From contig JAKSZP010017346.1 of NCBI GenBank assembly GCA_022478985.1, forward strand, positions 1-64,000: a stretch of DNA of 64,000 nt, given 5' to 3'. The stretch's first letter is position 1, and each line of letters opens with the position of its first letter. Source of the DNA: Massospora cicadina (taxonomy: Eukaryota; Entomophthoromycota; Entomophthoromycetes; Entomophthorales; Entomophthoraceae). A model generated the notes under the pieces. The model was given only the letters and a program-made list of their open reading frames with translations, did no database searches and was not told where the DNA came from. Shown piece after piece: positions 22,639 to 33,619 of this stretch. Made by a program: the position numbers and the translations under genes.

Positions 22639-23797
22639 ATTAGAATATAAAGAGATAGTCAAAACTAGTATTTAAGTTAGAAATAACTCATTTGGTACCC
22701 ATATCATTTTTGATACATGATACAATAAAGTATAAAAAAGAGCTTAAGCCAAGGATAGTATATTTTTTTAGTACTAGATGCCAAGGATAGTATATTATCT
22801 CTAATCTATCATTAGTTAATATAATTTATTAAAAAAGTCACTATATTCTAATTTTAAAGGTTTAGTTTGGTATAAAAAATATAATACTCAAAATAAAATA
22901 ATTTTAAGTTATATAATTCAAAATTATTTTTTATGCTTGGATAATCCTAACCTTTGTACAAATATAATATAATCTATTTTTTAGCGTTAGTTTTAATTAA
23001 GTTAGATATAGGGTAGGGCAGTATAACAGGTAAATATTAAAATGATATAAGGTTAAATACAGGTTAGTTGCCATTAATTTGCTTCTGGTTAATATCAATA
23101 TTTTAATCTGTTATGACAAACCCTTTTATCAACTAGTGTTATAGATATAAAATGTCCATCTCACTTATTTCCGCGGCAATGAAAAGCTAAGGGTAAGTGA
23201 TAAGTATTACTAGTCGTCGGCTTAGTTTTGACTCATATTACTAAATTTGACCAAGACGAACTTAGATTCGTTTGTTCTGAATTGCTTTCAATAAATTGAA
23301 TATCAAATTTACTCGAAATCTGTAGATATAGCGCTTAACGAATAAGGAAGCGCTCAAAAAGGTAAAATTTTGATCTAATGTCATCTGACGTCAAAAACCC
23401 TTTAAAAAGTTAGTAAATCCGAGTTCGGCGATGGAAGGTGACGAACACCAAGCTCCGAGGGTGAAAAAGATTTTAATTACTAGCAACCAAGTCGATGAAC
23501 TCATATCGATCCGACTTAAGAATTAATTTGGGAAGGACGAACCAGTTAGAAAGCGCAGAAAATGAGCACGAATCGAATACTTGATAACGTCTGTCTTAAG
23601 CAAAAGAACTTTGAAACGATTATTGGATGGGAGGAGAGATGATTGGATAGTTTTAAGGATAAATGGCGCGCGATCCAAATATTGATTGAATATGGGTTAT
23701 GGAATGGTGCCAATCTCGTCCATCTTAAGCCGAGCCTTAATCAGCCTCTAGTAGATAAAGACCTACTCAAATCGACAAGCAGCTCTTAATCAGATAG
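22639..23797. other. Intergenic DNA upstream of the transcription factor
   Basis: The first 500 bases are very A+T-rich and hold no frame. Composition becomes more balanced from about 23130 toward the gene. The promoter of the host gene must lie here, but I cannot point to a convincing single element. Confidence 0.5.
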
Positions 23798-23893
23798 GTA
23801 AGGAAGGTATAGTTTTTGTTCCGAGGGTTTGCATTTAAGTCACTTGCGTATTGTACCACTCTTTTATTTATTAAACTTTTTACTCAATTTTAG
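23798..23893 (+). other. Candidate intron in the 5' untranslated region of the transcription factor gene
   Basis: A 5' site AG|GTAAGG at 23798 pairs with a 3' site TTTTAG ending at 23893, preceded by an A/T-rich stretch with branch-like TATTAAAC. The 96-base length is typical of fungi. The exon just downstream has an in-frame TAA at 23897 before the ATG, so such an intron could not add coding sequence. Confidence 0.4.
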
Positions 23894-23914
23894 CTCTAAA
23901 TTATCGTGACCGCC

Positions 23915-26900
23915 ATGAATCCCTCCGGCGGTAGAACCATCAATAACGTGAATCTATGCCGTTCGTGTAACCAGTACGCATGTAACGACCCCAAACTCAT
24001 GTGTGGCACATGCTTGATGAAAGCGGCGGATTCTATGGGTCGCATGGCTTCGGGTTCTTCAAACCCCGGCCCTTCCCATACTCCCGTAACCAACCCGAGC
24101 GGTATGGGTCAAAACTCTGGGCCTCGCCCCGCAGCTGGCCCCCAACTGCCTGGCCATATCCCTGGCTTCCCGAACCACGCCGGCCCCGCGCCTCCAGGTA
24201 CCGCCAACAATGCCAACTTCTTCCCCTTCTTTTCGTCTCTCGATGGGGTTTCAGAGCAGGATTTTAATAACGCCGTCTTTTCGGAGGCGGGCAACCTGAA
24301 CTTCCTGGGGCAAAACTTTGCAAGTGCCGTTCCCCCCAATTTTGGCAACATCAATCACTCCTCTTCCTCCCCCAACATGGGGTCTCTCGATAACGAATCC
24401 TCCCAACACCCTTCCGACTCCAACCGGTTCTCCTCCCCACCTTATGAGGAGGAGGACGACCTCAATGGCATCTGGGTGGGCGATAAGACTTCGGCCGATA
24501 ACGTTTTCTATTATGGCTGCTTCCCCGGTTCATTGCTTGGCTCCTCCAACAAGGAGACGCAGGAGGTTTGCGAAAAGCTAGCCCAACTTCTGCAGGAAAC
24601 CAACATCGAGGACGACTTGGCTCCACCCAAATCGAGCTGACGATCTCGACCGCGGCGAAGCGCCACCTACTTGAACTTTACTTCAAGTTCCACTACCCCT
24701 TTTTCCCCGTTCTCCACAAGCCGACCATCATGACCCAATTCAACCAAGGGAAACTGCCCATGTTGCTGCTCAACGTCATCTTCGCGGTGGCGTATTTCTA
24801 CACCACCGAGGAAAGCTACAACTTTTTCCCCCAGCTCCGGGATAAATCGAACGAGGAGGTGGCCCAGGAATTTGAGGCCCAGGCCAAAAAGTGCCTGGAC
24901 GAATGCTTTTCGGAGGCTGAAATCTATACTATCCAGGCGCTGCTGCTGATGACGCTCTACCACCACCGCACCACGGTCTCCAACAACGTTTGGCTGTACT
25001 CCGGTATGGCCACACGCATGGCGATGGAGCTCGGGCTTCATAAGGACTGCGAGAACCTCCTCAACGGCGCATTTGAGCCGGTGGAGCAGGAGATTCGCAA
25101 GAAGACGTGGTGGGGTTGCTTTGTGCTAGATACCATGTATTCTACCATGCTGGGGCGACCTCTCTCTATCCAGCAGGAGCTTTGCGATGTTAAACTACCC
25201 GCGCTCGCCGATGACGAGGATGATCCACAGGAGATCGCTTGCACCCAAGTGTTCATCGCCATGTCCAAGCTTGGGCAGATTGTCGGCAAGCTGAACCGGC
25301 TTCTCACCTCGGTCAAGCTCAAGTCGAATCTGCAGGATCGTGCCACGCGAGCTCATGACTGCCTCGTATCACTCAAGAACTGGTTCAAGATGCTGCCTCC
25401 CGCTCTAAAAAAGATTTCCGATTCGCCACCCGAAAACGTGGCCGAGATCAAAAACTGCTACTCGGAAGCTCTGCTGACTCCGCTCCTGCACGCCTTCTAC
25501 CACACGGCCATCATCGTGGGGCAGGTACTGGTACACACGGATGGGCTGTTTCGCGTGACCAACACCAACCTGATGGGTGACGCCATCCACTCCGCTACTG
25601 AAATTGTACGTATCATGACGCGCTTTGACGCTTTCTACGCGGCGCATGGCTTGTCCTTCAAGTTCTACCCCCTCTACGTCAGCGCGTTTCTGTTCTTGCA
25701 CAAGATCAAGGTTTCCGCCACCCCCACGCCTCCACCCCAGAGCCAAGACGGTGCCCAGAGTTCAGGGGATCAGTGGTACTCCCTGTTTCTCTCCTGCCTG
25801 AGCACGCTTAACAAGTTCTCACGGACGAGCGAGAACGGACGTTACTGCATGACGGTGCTGGTGGGCATGGCCGAACATCAGAAGGTCAAGCTACCCGAGG
25901 CCTTCAAGCGCACCCAGGCCCTTATCCAAACTCAAAATCTTGCCTCTGCCAACCAGAACCATCCCTTCTTTGCTGCCGCCATGAGCAACCCTCAGGCCAT
26001 CTTCAGTATGGTGGGTAACGGGCTCGACGCCCAGGCCCTTGCCGAGATGGCGGCCATGGGTCAAAACGGCCAGTTCAATATCGATCTCAACGCCGCCATC
26101 TCCTCGCTCGGTTCTCAATCCTCCCAATACGGCGGCCAGATGTTCAACCCCAGCCTCGCAAGTCAAAATACCGGCGGCTCGTACGCCGGCTACGGCTCCG
26201 ACCAGTTTGCGATGGGCCTGTTCCGCCCCGAGGACCTCATGAACTTGCCCACCGGCCTCGCTGAGGAATACGTGGATCCCATGATGAACTCCCAGGGTGC
26301 GGCTCAGATCGAGGAGATTGACCCTGCCGCAACCAGCTCCACACCCCAGAGTAGCGTCAAGCCCTCTCAGGAGCCCCCTCGCCCCACCGCCCAGCAGCCG
26401 GCTCAGCAGCCCGCACCAAAATCGGCCCAGCAAGCAGCTCACCAGCCAGTTCGGCGGACCTACTCCCACACTCAGACCTCATCCAACTACACCCAGTCGC
26501 AGGCGGCCTATTCTCAAGGCCAACCAGGCTACACCCAGCCGAGCTACACCCAACCTCAGGCCCACTCTAGCTACAATCCGCCCCAGGCCAACTATACCCA
26601 GCCTCAGGCCAATTTCCCCCACCAAGGCCAAGCCAACTACAACCCGCAGTACGCCTTTTCCCACATGCAGCACCGTAACCAACAGCCGACCCAACCTGTT
26701 CAGCAGCTGTACAACCAGCCCAGTAACCAATACGCCCAGCACCCTGGCTATGCTCAGCCCATCAATCAGGGCTTCGCTTACTCCGCTGGTACTCAGCCCT
26801 CGACGGTGCCGCCCCCTTCCTACGGTCAACGAGCTTCGGACCCAAACTACTCTCAGCTTTACATGTACCAGGACCCGGCGGTGCCCGTGAATTACCAACC

Positions 26901-27030
26901 GCCCAACGCCCAAGGCCAGTATCCCCAGGCCTACGCGCAACCGCCTAGCTACCAGCAGCCGGGGTACGCTTCCGCCAACTCGGGGAATAACCCCCAATAC
27001 CAGCAGCCAGGCCAACAGCATCCCCGCTAA
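23915..27030 (+). CDS. Fungal-specific transcription factor (PF04082-type), with one -1 frame break
   Basis: This is the only host gene seen. The ATG at 23915 has a good context (CCGCCATG). The N-terminus carries five Cys (CRSCNQYAC...CGTC), enough for a four-Cys zinc site but not a classical six-Cys fungal cluster. A Gly/Pro/Asn-rich and then acidic linker (EEEDDLNG) leads to the fungal transcription-factor regulatory domain: LLELYFKFHYPFFPVLHKPT, SGMATRMAMELGLH and TWWGCFVLDTMYSTMLGRP are family hallmarks. The last 210 codons are a Gln/Tyr/Pro-rich low-complexity tail. The first frame stops at 24638 (TGA); the domain continues in the -1 frame, open from 24502 to 27030. A single-base indel would join them into about 1,040 residues. 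It is probably a nuclear DNA-binding regulator; its targets cannot be read from sequence. Confidence 0.85.
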
Positions 27031-27200
27031 GTTTATATTTCATTTACGGCACCTTTATCAATTTTAACCCAATTAAAGGTGGAGACGAGTTGACTAACTT
27101 AACCCCTCAACCGCCGTTGCCGATACGCCGCTTCTCCTTTCGAGGTTGGTTTGGGACTTTAATATATGTTTACACTTTAACTCATGTTTTCATCCTTGTT

Positions 27201-27341
27201 AACTTTATCCTTTTAATTTAAAGCTCGACTACTTTGTTTTATCCTTTTAGTTCGAAGCTTGGCTACTTTATTTTATCCCTTTAGTTCGAAGCTTGGCTAC
27301 TTTGTTTTATCCCTTTAGTTCGAAGCTCGGCTACTTTGTAG
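27201..27341. repeat. 34-bp minisatellite downstream of the transcription factor gene
   Basis: Three clear units start at 27229, 27263 and 27297, each CTACTTTG/ATTTTATCC followed by C/TTTTAGTTCGAAGCT. A diverged unit precedes them and a partial one follows. They lie about 200 bases after the stop codon and may be in the 3' untranslated region. Confidence 0.85.
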
Positions 27342-29749
27342 TTAACGCCCCTAACCAATTTTGACGCATACAAACTTTTAGCCCACTCCTTATTTTTAAA
27401 CCAGCTTATACCTTAGAAGGTTCACTTATACACAAGCTAGCCGGCTTTAGTTTAATTCGCATGGCTTAACTAAAGCCTAAAGCGTTTAAAGTGTATCTGA
27501 GATAACCATCTTATTTTAGGCCTTAACTTAGAATAAAACTTAGAGCCCAGTTAAAAAGATGCATCAGTATAGTTTGATATGATTATTTTATGGGGGAGTG
27601 GTGTCCATCATTAATTATGGAATACCAACACAATTGATCACTGAGCCTTGTCACACTTTAAATCGAAAATTTCTGCTGGGTTTGGACTTAATTATCAAGG
27701 CTGCCTTTTTAGATCTTCGGGTATAGATAAAGGTTGGTTGTATTTAATTTCAATATATGGCCTGGCATATCTGCAGTATCGCAGCTGGTTATTGATGTCC
27801 ATAGAAAAGGCAGTTTTAAGCTACTTATGGCAGCTATATACGGTGTCAGATAACTAAGCTATGGGTTGGGGTTACCCATGCACATTTAAGTGATAGAAGT
27901 GAGGTTCTCATAGGCTACTTTTTAGACTCCAAATTGTAGTATCAGTTATATTTGGATATAGGTAAACAGCTAAGATTTGGCTGTTTTAAAACTAGAATTT
28001 AAACTCGAATATCCAATAGGGTATCCTCAGTAGCCAGCTGGCCTCTTTCTAATAGCATCTATCAGCTAAAATTCTGACTTGTAAGAAGTTCCATCTAGGG
28101 TATAGCCTTTAAAAGTGCCTAGCATCAATTATGAAAGATCACTGGTAGAAAACGATCTCTTAATTATTTACATTTGAAAGTTGGCTGACACTTCTCTCTG
28201 ATCAAGATAAGACTTTTGATAAACTTATACTTGTTCTGAATACCATAGCCTGCATACTAACCGGCTCTTCTATCATATTTCAGGCTTTATATATGAAAAT
28301 TAGAAGTGCGCTGATAGATCTCATATCTTTGATATAGCTCTACTTAGTTTAATAGATAGATCTTTACCAAGGCAGATTACTCACTCATTTATATATGATA
28401 ATAGCCTGATATTTTGTAGTAAGTTATAGGACTATATAAGACCAGTATAATATGTCTATCTACTTTTAACTTAGGAGTAGATCGATTAGACAATCTGCTA
28501 GGGGTATGAAATTTATACCCAAACATTATCTCATTTGGCTATCTTAAAGTTAATTGCTCTATATATTAACCTTCAAAGTATATCCTAAATAGTCACCTGA
28601 GATTCAACATTAATAAGTATATACCCTGATAGGCCTTGGCTTCACTAATTCCTGACACTTTTCTTTGATGAGTATTCAGTCTTAGTACCTCCTTACCATT
28701 GCATCTTAAATGAACAAGGTTGTAAACATGGTGTACGCTTTTATTCTCATCAGCCTCATACTGGTTAATCTTAAGCCCAGCTAACTGTGCTAAGAAATCT
28801 CCAATCTCTTTAGTTTAGCTAGTATTGCTTTTGTTTTCTATTAATAGCTTTAAAGCATATATATGTTAGATTTCCGGATTACTTGCTCCCATATAACTCA
28901 TAGTTAACTCCAGAGGTGTCTACCAACATCAATAGACAACCTATCCATTTCACTCTGAGTTTAAAGCTTAATTTTCAAATGTACTAATAATACCTCAAAG
29001 AAGCTTTATTATTTTAAAAGTCTAGGTTTAAAAAGATGTCCTAAGCTTGGCTTGAAGGTACAAACAGCTTTAATTACCTACTTTTGCCAGGTTGAAACCT
29101 CAGTCACTACCAAAGATCTCAACATTTTGATTAACTAGTTATAACTAGCATATTATGTTTTATTAATCTCCTTTAGATAGTATCTCAGGACCACATAGAG
29201 TAAATTTGCAGCTTGCACTCTGTCTTAGATAGATTCTTATCTACACTCAATGCAAGGAGCATGTCTCTAACTCTCCAAAAAAGATTATTAATAAGATTAA
29301 GTAAACTTCAGATTGTACAGTGTCAACACCTTTATAGTTTATAAATAAAAAGAATACCTCCATATGAAAGTAATCTGCAATGGCAGCAAAGGGTAAGCTA
29401 AGATAATTAATATATAAAAATGGCTTTATTGAAAGGAAGAGAGATGTCCAACAGAGAGATCAGTCAAAAAACGCTACTTTAAAAACTTGGGGAGATAGGC
29501 CTGGATCACCTTGTTGAGGCTTGGAATAGACTCTGGCAATAAGATGAGATTATCATTGATAAGTTTGATAACTCAATAATGCAAGCACTTGAGACTTTGA
29601 TACCAGATGAATATTGCCATTCTGAGTGATATTGAATCTTGTAAATGGATTAAATCCTCATTTGTAAATCAGATGTAGAAAACCATAATTATTAAAACTA
29701 TAACAGGTGATCTTCAGCACTTTTTTTGTGTTTTGGATCCCATCACAAA
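27342..29749. other. AT-rich region with no recognisable gene
   Basis: About 2.4 kb holds only short scattered frames with no known motif, no terminal repeats and no RNA gene that I can see. It may be strongly decayed repeat DNA. The right part grades into remains of G6. Confidence 0.55.
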
Positions 29750-30019
29750 ATTTATAGGGATAAACTGGGCCTGCTTGGCCTTAACCCAGCATTGATTGAT
29801 GGTATATCTGAGGTAAGGAGGATGGCCAACTTTACCCCTTTGGCCTTTCTTACTTTCTCCTTGTCTCCATGATTTACATCAAAGATCATGTCATGAGACA
29901 TGACATTACCCTCCAGTTTCTGTGGCACCATCTCTCCATCAGGGCGTTAGCCAAAGAGAAGTTCTTATGCGCTGAAAATAACTTCATAACTTCAATCACA
30001 TGGGTGGACTAGGGACTGG

Positions 30020-30190
30020 TAGCATCGGATAAGCTCATATGGAATGCATTCAATCAAGCCTTTGGCATGGCTGCAATTGCAAGCTGGAACTCAGCTGTTT
30101 TCTATAGCATCAAACCCTTACCATGATTTCAGGTATGCCAGCCTTCTTCTCACATGATGAGAGGCCACAATCCCATCCAATTCCCACTCT
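30020..30190 (-). pseudogene. G6 integrase-linked chromodomain
   Basis: The minus strand reads EWELDGIVASHHVRRRLAYL, then KSW, a stop, GFDAIENS, a stop and VPACNCSHAKGLIE. This is the chromodomain pattern of chromoviruses (acidic start, YLVKWKGY-like core, ENSWEP-like turn), with two Trp-position stops. Chromodomains steer integration toward marked chromatin. Confidence 0.65.
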
Positions 30191-30248
30191 GGTGCACCAT
30201 TTATGAGATATGAATCTGGGGTCTCAGGATGGAGACCCTTGAATGGAG

Positions 30249-31180
30249 TCAGTTTACTCTTGTGAAAAATTGCAAAGATTTAGAAATTTGATGGAAGATC
30301 CAGCTAATAGGAGCATAGCCCACTTTTATAGCAATGCGGTAAGGTACTATCCTTTTTGGTCTCAACTTCTTACATGAATGCATGATAGGGATAACCCTGG
30401 AATTGAGCATCACAAGATCCCCCTCTTTATATGCAGGCCCTACCATCTTCTTACCATCACCGTTCCTCTTGTAGACCTTCATGGCAGCCTTTAAGTTTAT
30501 ACTTACTGCCTTGTGTATTTTCTTGATAAACTTAGTAAAGTTTACCACTGCTTCAATCTTGGACCCACAGCTGAGTTACATGTTAATTGTAAGGTTAAAA
30601 CCATAATTAAAAAAGAAAGGAAAACAAAATAGAAGAATGTTGGGCGTTGTTGCAGCTGAATTTCACTCAAGGGAGGCGTGAGACTCAATCTGATTGGTCA
30701 GCAACCATGTAAATCTGCAGAAATTGTTCCAAACACGGGTTCAATATTTCTGTATGCACATCTGATTGTGGATGAATGAAGTAGAACAGCATGGATGAAT
30801 TTAAAGAGTCTTGCACAAACCATCTAAAATATGGACCTGGGCTGAGGTTCACAGTCACCAATAATCTTTTGGGGTATACCATGAATGAAGAAAATGTGGT
30901 AAACAAAGTTTTATCATCTGCGTCACTATTACTTTGGCGTGATATGGTATAAATTGGGTAAACTTGGTAAACTGGTTCACCACCATCATGATAGCATCAT
31001 ATCCCTCTGAGGGGTGCAATTCACAATATAATCCTCTGAAAAGGAAGTCCAAGGACCCTCTGCATTTTGGACTGGTACCAACAAGCCAGAAAGGGTATGA
31101 CAATTTGGCTTCATCCTGTTGCAAACAAGGCACTCCTTGGTATACTGTGCAACCTGTGCTGAAATTCCCTTTAAGCTAGA
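30249..31180 (-). pseudogene. G6 integrase
   Basis: The catalytic-core part in 30855-31133 reads SEGYDAIMMVVNQFTKFTQFIPYHAK, with Asn where Asp is usual. After more breaks, the C-terminal part in 30249-30548 reads YKEGDLVMLNSRVI and KKLRPKRIVPYRIAIKVG, typical of the end of chromovirus integrases just before the chromodomain. Stops and shifts make it non-functional. Confidence 0.7.
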
Positions 31181-31780
31181 TGTGTGGGAATATGCTCCAG
31201 GGGGTTCACCTTCCCAGGATGCCTCACATTTGTCCCATCATAATGTTCCTTATTTATCTCAGGATAAGAGGTTTGACTGGAACCCATAAATGTCCCTGTA
31301 ACCATAACAATTCATCTTTTATATGGTACCCCTTTCATTAAGTCTTCCTGGTTCAAGTTGCACCTGTAAATTATCATGCTGTATTCCAGGCACAAAGATT
31401 ATGACAAGACAACCCATCTGAATAAACTATACTCATCCAGATTATCTAGGGAATCAAGGCTTGGAACCCAGATGGTTTTATATAGCTCATTAGACATAAT
31501 CTTATTTGGGAGAATTATCAAATGAGTGTTATAGAGCTTCACCTCCTTGGATTCAGGAGCTAACGCAGGATTGTGAGTTGAAGCATCAGCTAAACCGCTC
31601 TCCTTATCTTTTGTAAATTTCTACAAGAATAAAAACTGTGCAAGAATCTCATGCCAACAAGTTTGTCATGGATTAAAAAATGAGGGACACAGTAGTAAAA
31701 CAACGCTCAAGGGTCAGTGCAAACCTGCAATGTCTGGGAAGAACTATGTAGATGATGGCGCCAGTAAGTTAATTCTTTCA

Positions 31781-32102
31781 TTACCACCTACAGCTCTTCG
31801 TTATGAACATCATAATGTAACTCAGGCAAGGCATCTTTTGGGAAAGGTATCCTACAGGATGCTCAACTCTATCTTTGCCCACAAGTAACTGAACAGCAGC
31901 AATAGATAAACTGAAAGCGTCTCTAACCACCATAAATACATTAAAGGATCCACATGATATAGTTCTGATGTGGAGAAATAAGTAAACTTCACAAATTAAA
32001 GGTGTCCTCCAGGGCATATGGCCACTGCAGAGATAAAGCTTCAACGGCCTTATGCAAAGGTGCTCCAACTTTTAAAATATTTGGAGTGAACTTCATGAGG
32101 AA
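31781..32102 (-). pseudogene. G6 RNase H and RT thumb fragment
   Basis: The frame contains VVRDAFSLSIAAVQLLVGKD and RVEHPVGYLSQKMP, a decayed RNase H beginning, preceded by FLMKFTPNILKVGAPLHKAV from the RT/RNase H connection in another frame. The sequence is cut at 32102 by LINE copy 3. Confidence 0.65.
32089..32102. repeat. Target-site duplication half, partner at 41488-41501
   Basis: AACTTCATGAGGAA lies just before the 5' end of LINE copy 3. Its reverse complement lies at 41488-41501, just after the 3' end of LINE copy 4. The last two A may belong to the LINE. The two halves of one duplication therefore now flank different LINE copies. Confidence 0.8.
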
Positions 32103-32200
32103 GGGAAACTTTTCTCTCCCATTGCAAACACTTTTGTAACATATTTGATTCAAGTTTAGGTAAGTTTAATAATCTCATCAAGAAAATTAGTGTGCACCCA

Positions 32201-33513
32201 ATGTTGGGTAGCAGTTGGGCAAGCAAAGTTAAGGGCACAGGTGCAGGCCCCACACCAACCAAGTATTATAAATGCCCCAGCAAAACTGGAGACCTAGATA
32301 AAGTTAGTAGTAAAAAACCGCGGTTAACATTTCTCTGGAAATTTTGGCCTGGCAAGCGCACTGCAACCAGTTTATCAATATGCCGCACTTCCAGCCACTG
32401 TCGTCAGTGGAGCATGGGGTGTGAGTCTTCCTGGATATACAACAAATGACGCTTTGGGAGAAGGTTTGTGGAGATGTACACACACATTTTCTGAATGCAG
32501 TGTACATTGCACTGCACTCCATGCCTCACGGGTGGCTGGATCATGGGTTTATGAACAAAAAAGCGGCAGACAAAGCTGCAAAAGTGTGGGTGGTGGTGGA
32601 ATCCTGGATGGTCAATGGGTAGTTGACATGAAGTGCACTCATTGGACTAAATCTAACCAAATTTTTGTAACTTTTGAATTCCTACCTACAACAATTAAAT
32701 GCACCATGCTGGAGCACCACCTGATGTCTGGGCTCACTGAATATGGGGAAATCCAATCCTTTGAGATGCAGCACTTTATGCTCATGCCAGACCTGAGCAT
32801 GGGCAAAGAAATTGCTGTTCTCACAGCATCCGTGGGGGTAGCAGAAGATTTGACCCAAATCCCCCACACCACTTTTGTGGAAACTAATGGGCAAGAATCC
32901 CGCCCATTCTGGGTCACTGTAGATAGCGCGCCTCCTATCTGCACCTTCTGTTATGCTTTTGGCTACAAGGCCTATACCTGCCCCACCAAGGAGGTCATTA
33001 CTCAAACTGAAATCATCCCAGATGCAATATGCGGTGCAGACAGGCACTATGAACTGGCAATAGACTCTGATGCAGCATTCCTGTGGGGCGCGCCTGGGTG
33101 CTACATTCAAGTGAAACCTGTGTCCCCGCAGGATTGTAAGAAGGCCAAGCAGGCCCATAGAGCGGTGGCCAAAGGGCAGCCATGGCCACATCCATGATCC
33201 CGCCTGCCCAACTCCAGGAGGACATCAAGTCATTACTGCAGAAGCGGCTCACAAAACCTTCCACCAATCAGATTGGGCCACCAAAGCTGACGACCTGATG
33301 GGTGAGCCAGATTCACCCGCCCAAAGCTACCAAGCCTCGATCAAAACTGAGTCACCCCCTAATCTACCTTCCAAAATTTCATCAACATGTGATGGTGCAC
33401 CGCAAGTGCACACCACACCAAAAAAATTCCAAGGGGGAAATAAACAGAAGGCAAAAGCTAACGTCAACCCCATCATGAAAGCTACCCATAATGGACTGTA
33501 CTCCATAGCATAG
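32201..33513 (+). pseudogene. LINE copy 3 ORF1, broken
   Basis: The ATG at 32201 opens MLGSSWASKVKGTG, but frameshifts divide the gene into 32192-32449, 32421-33197 and 33298-33513. The middle piece holds the zinc knuckle, CTFCYAFGYKAYTC, in which both normal His/Gly positions have drifted: the expected His reads Tyr, so zinc binding is doubtful even apart from the breaks. Confidence 0.8.
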
Positions 33514-33558
33514 AATACCCATGCTGCCATACAGTGACGTGCTGAAAATGAGAAGGCT

Positions 33559-33604
33559 GAAGGGCACAGGTGCCCTTTCCCTTGCACCTAAGGTGTAATG
33601 GGGG
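33559..33604 (+). promoter_or_regulatory. Inter-ORF twin hairpin of LINE copy 3
   Basis: The first hairpin (33560-33577) pairs AAGGGCAC with GTGCCCTT around 2 bases. The second (33579-33604) pairs GCACC with GGTGT around TAA, with flanking C and G runs. The ORF2 start follows after about 20 bases, at AGGGTCGTTG where other copies have AGG(G)ATG. Confidence 0.68.
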
Positions 33605-33619
33605 AGCCTTTACTATAGG

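Larger units (their letters stand above)
29750..32102 (-). mobile_element. G6: 3' half of a chromodomain Ty3/gypsy element
   Basis: On the minus strand from 32102 downward come the RT thumb end (FLMKF, TPNILKVGAPLHKAV), RNase H, integrase and chromodomain. It starts abruptly at the 5' end of LINE copy 3 with AACTTCATGAGGAA. The missing upstream half of the same RT ends with the same 14 bases at 41488-41501, next to LINE copy 4. The left end of the element is not defined. Confidence 0.78.

Noticed and set aside
24500..24660. Programmed -1 frameshift or tiny intron in the transcription factor gene
   Set aside because: No X-XXY-YYZ heptamer is in the overlap, and the only GT-AG pair giving the right phase would be a 26-base intron, too short to be credible.
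26479..27021. Long antisense frames opposite the transcription factor (also 25891-26469)
   Set aside because: They are shadows of the GC-rich, compositionally biased coding strand and have no known motif.
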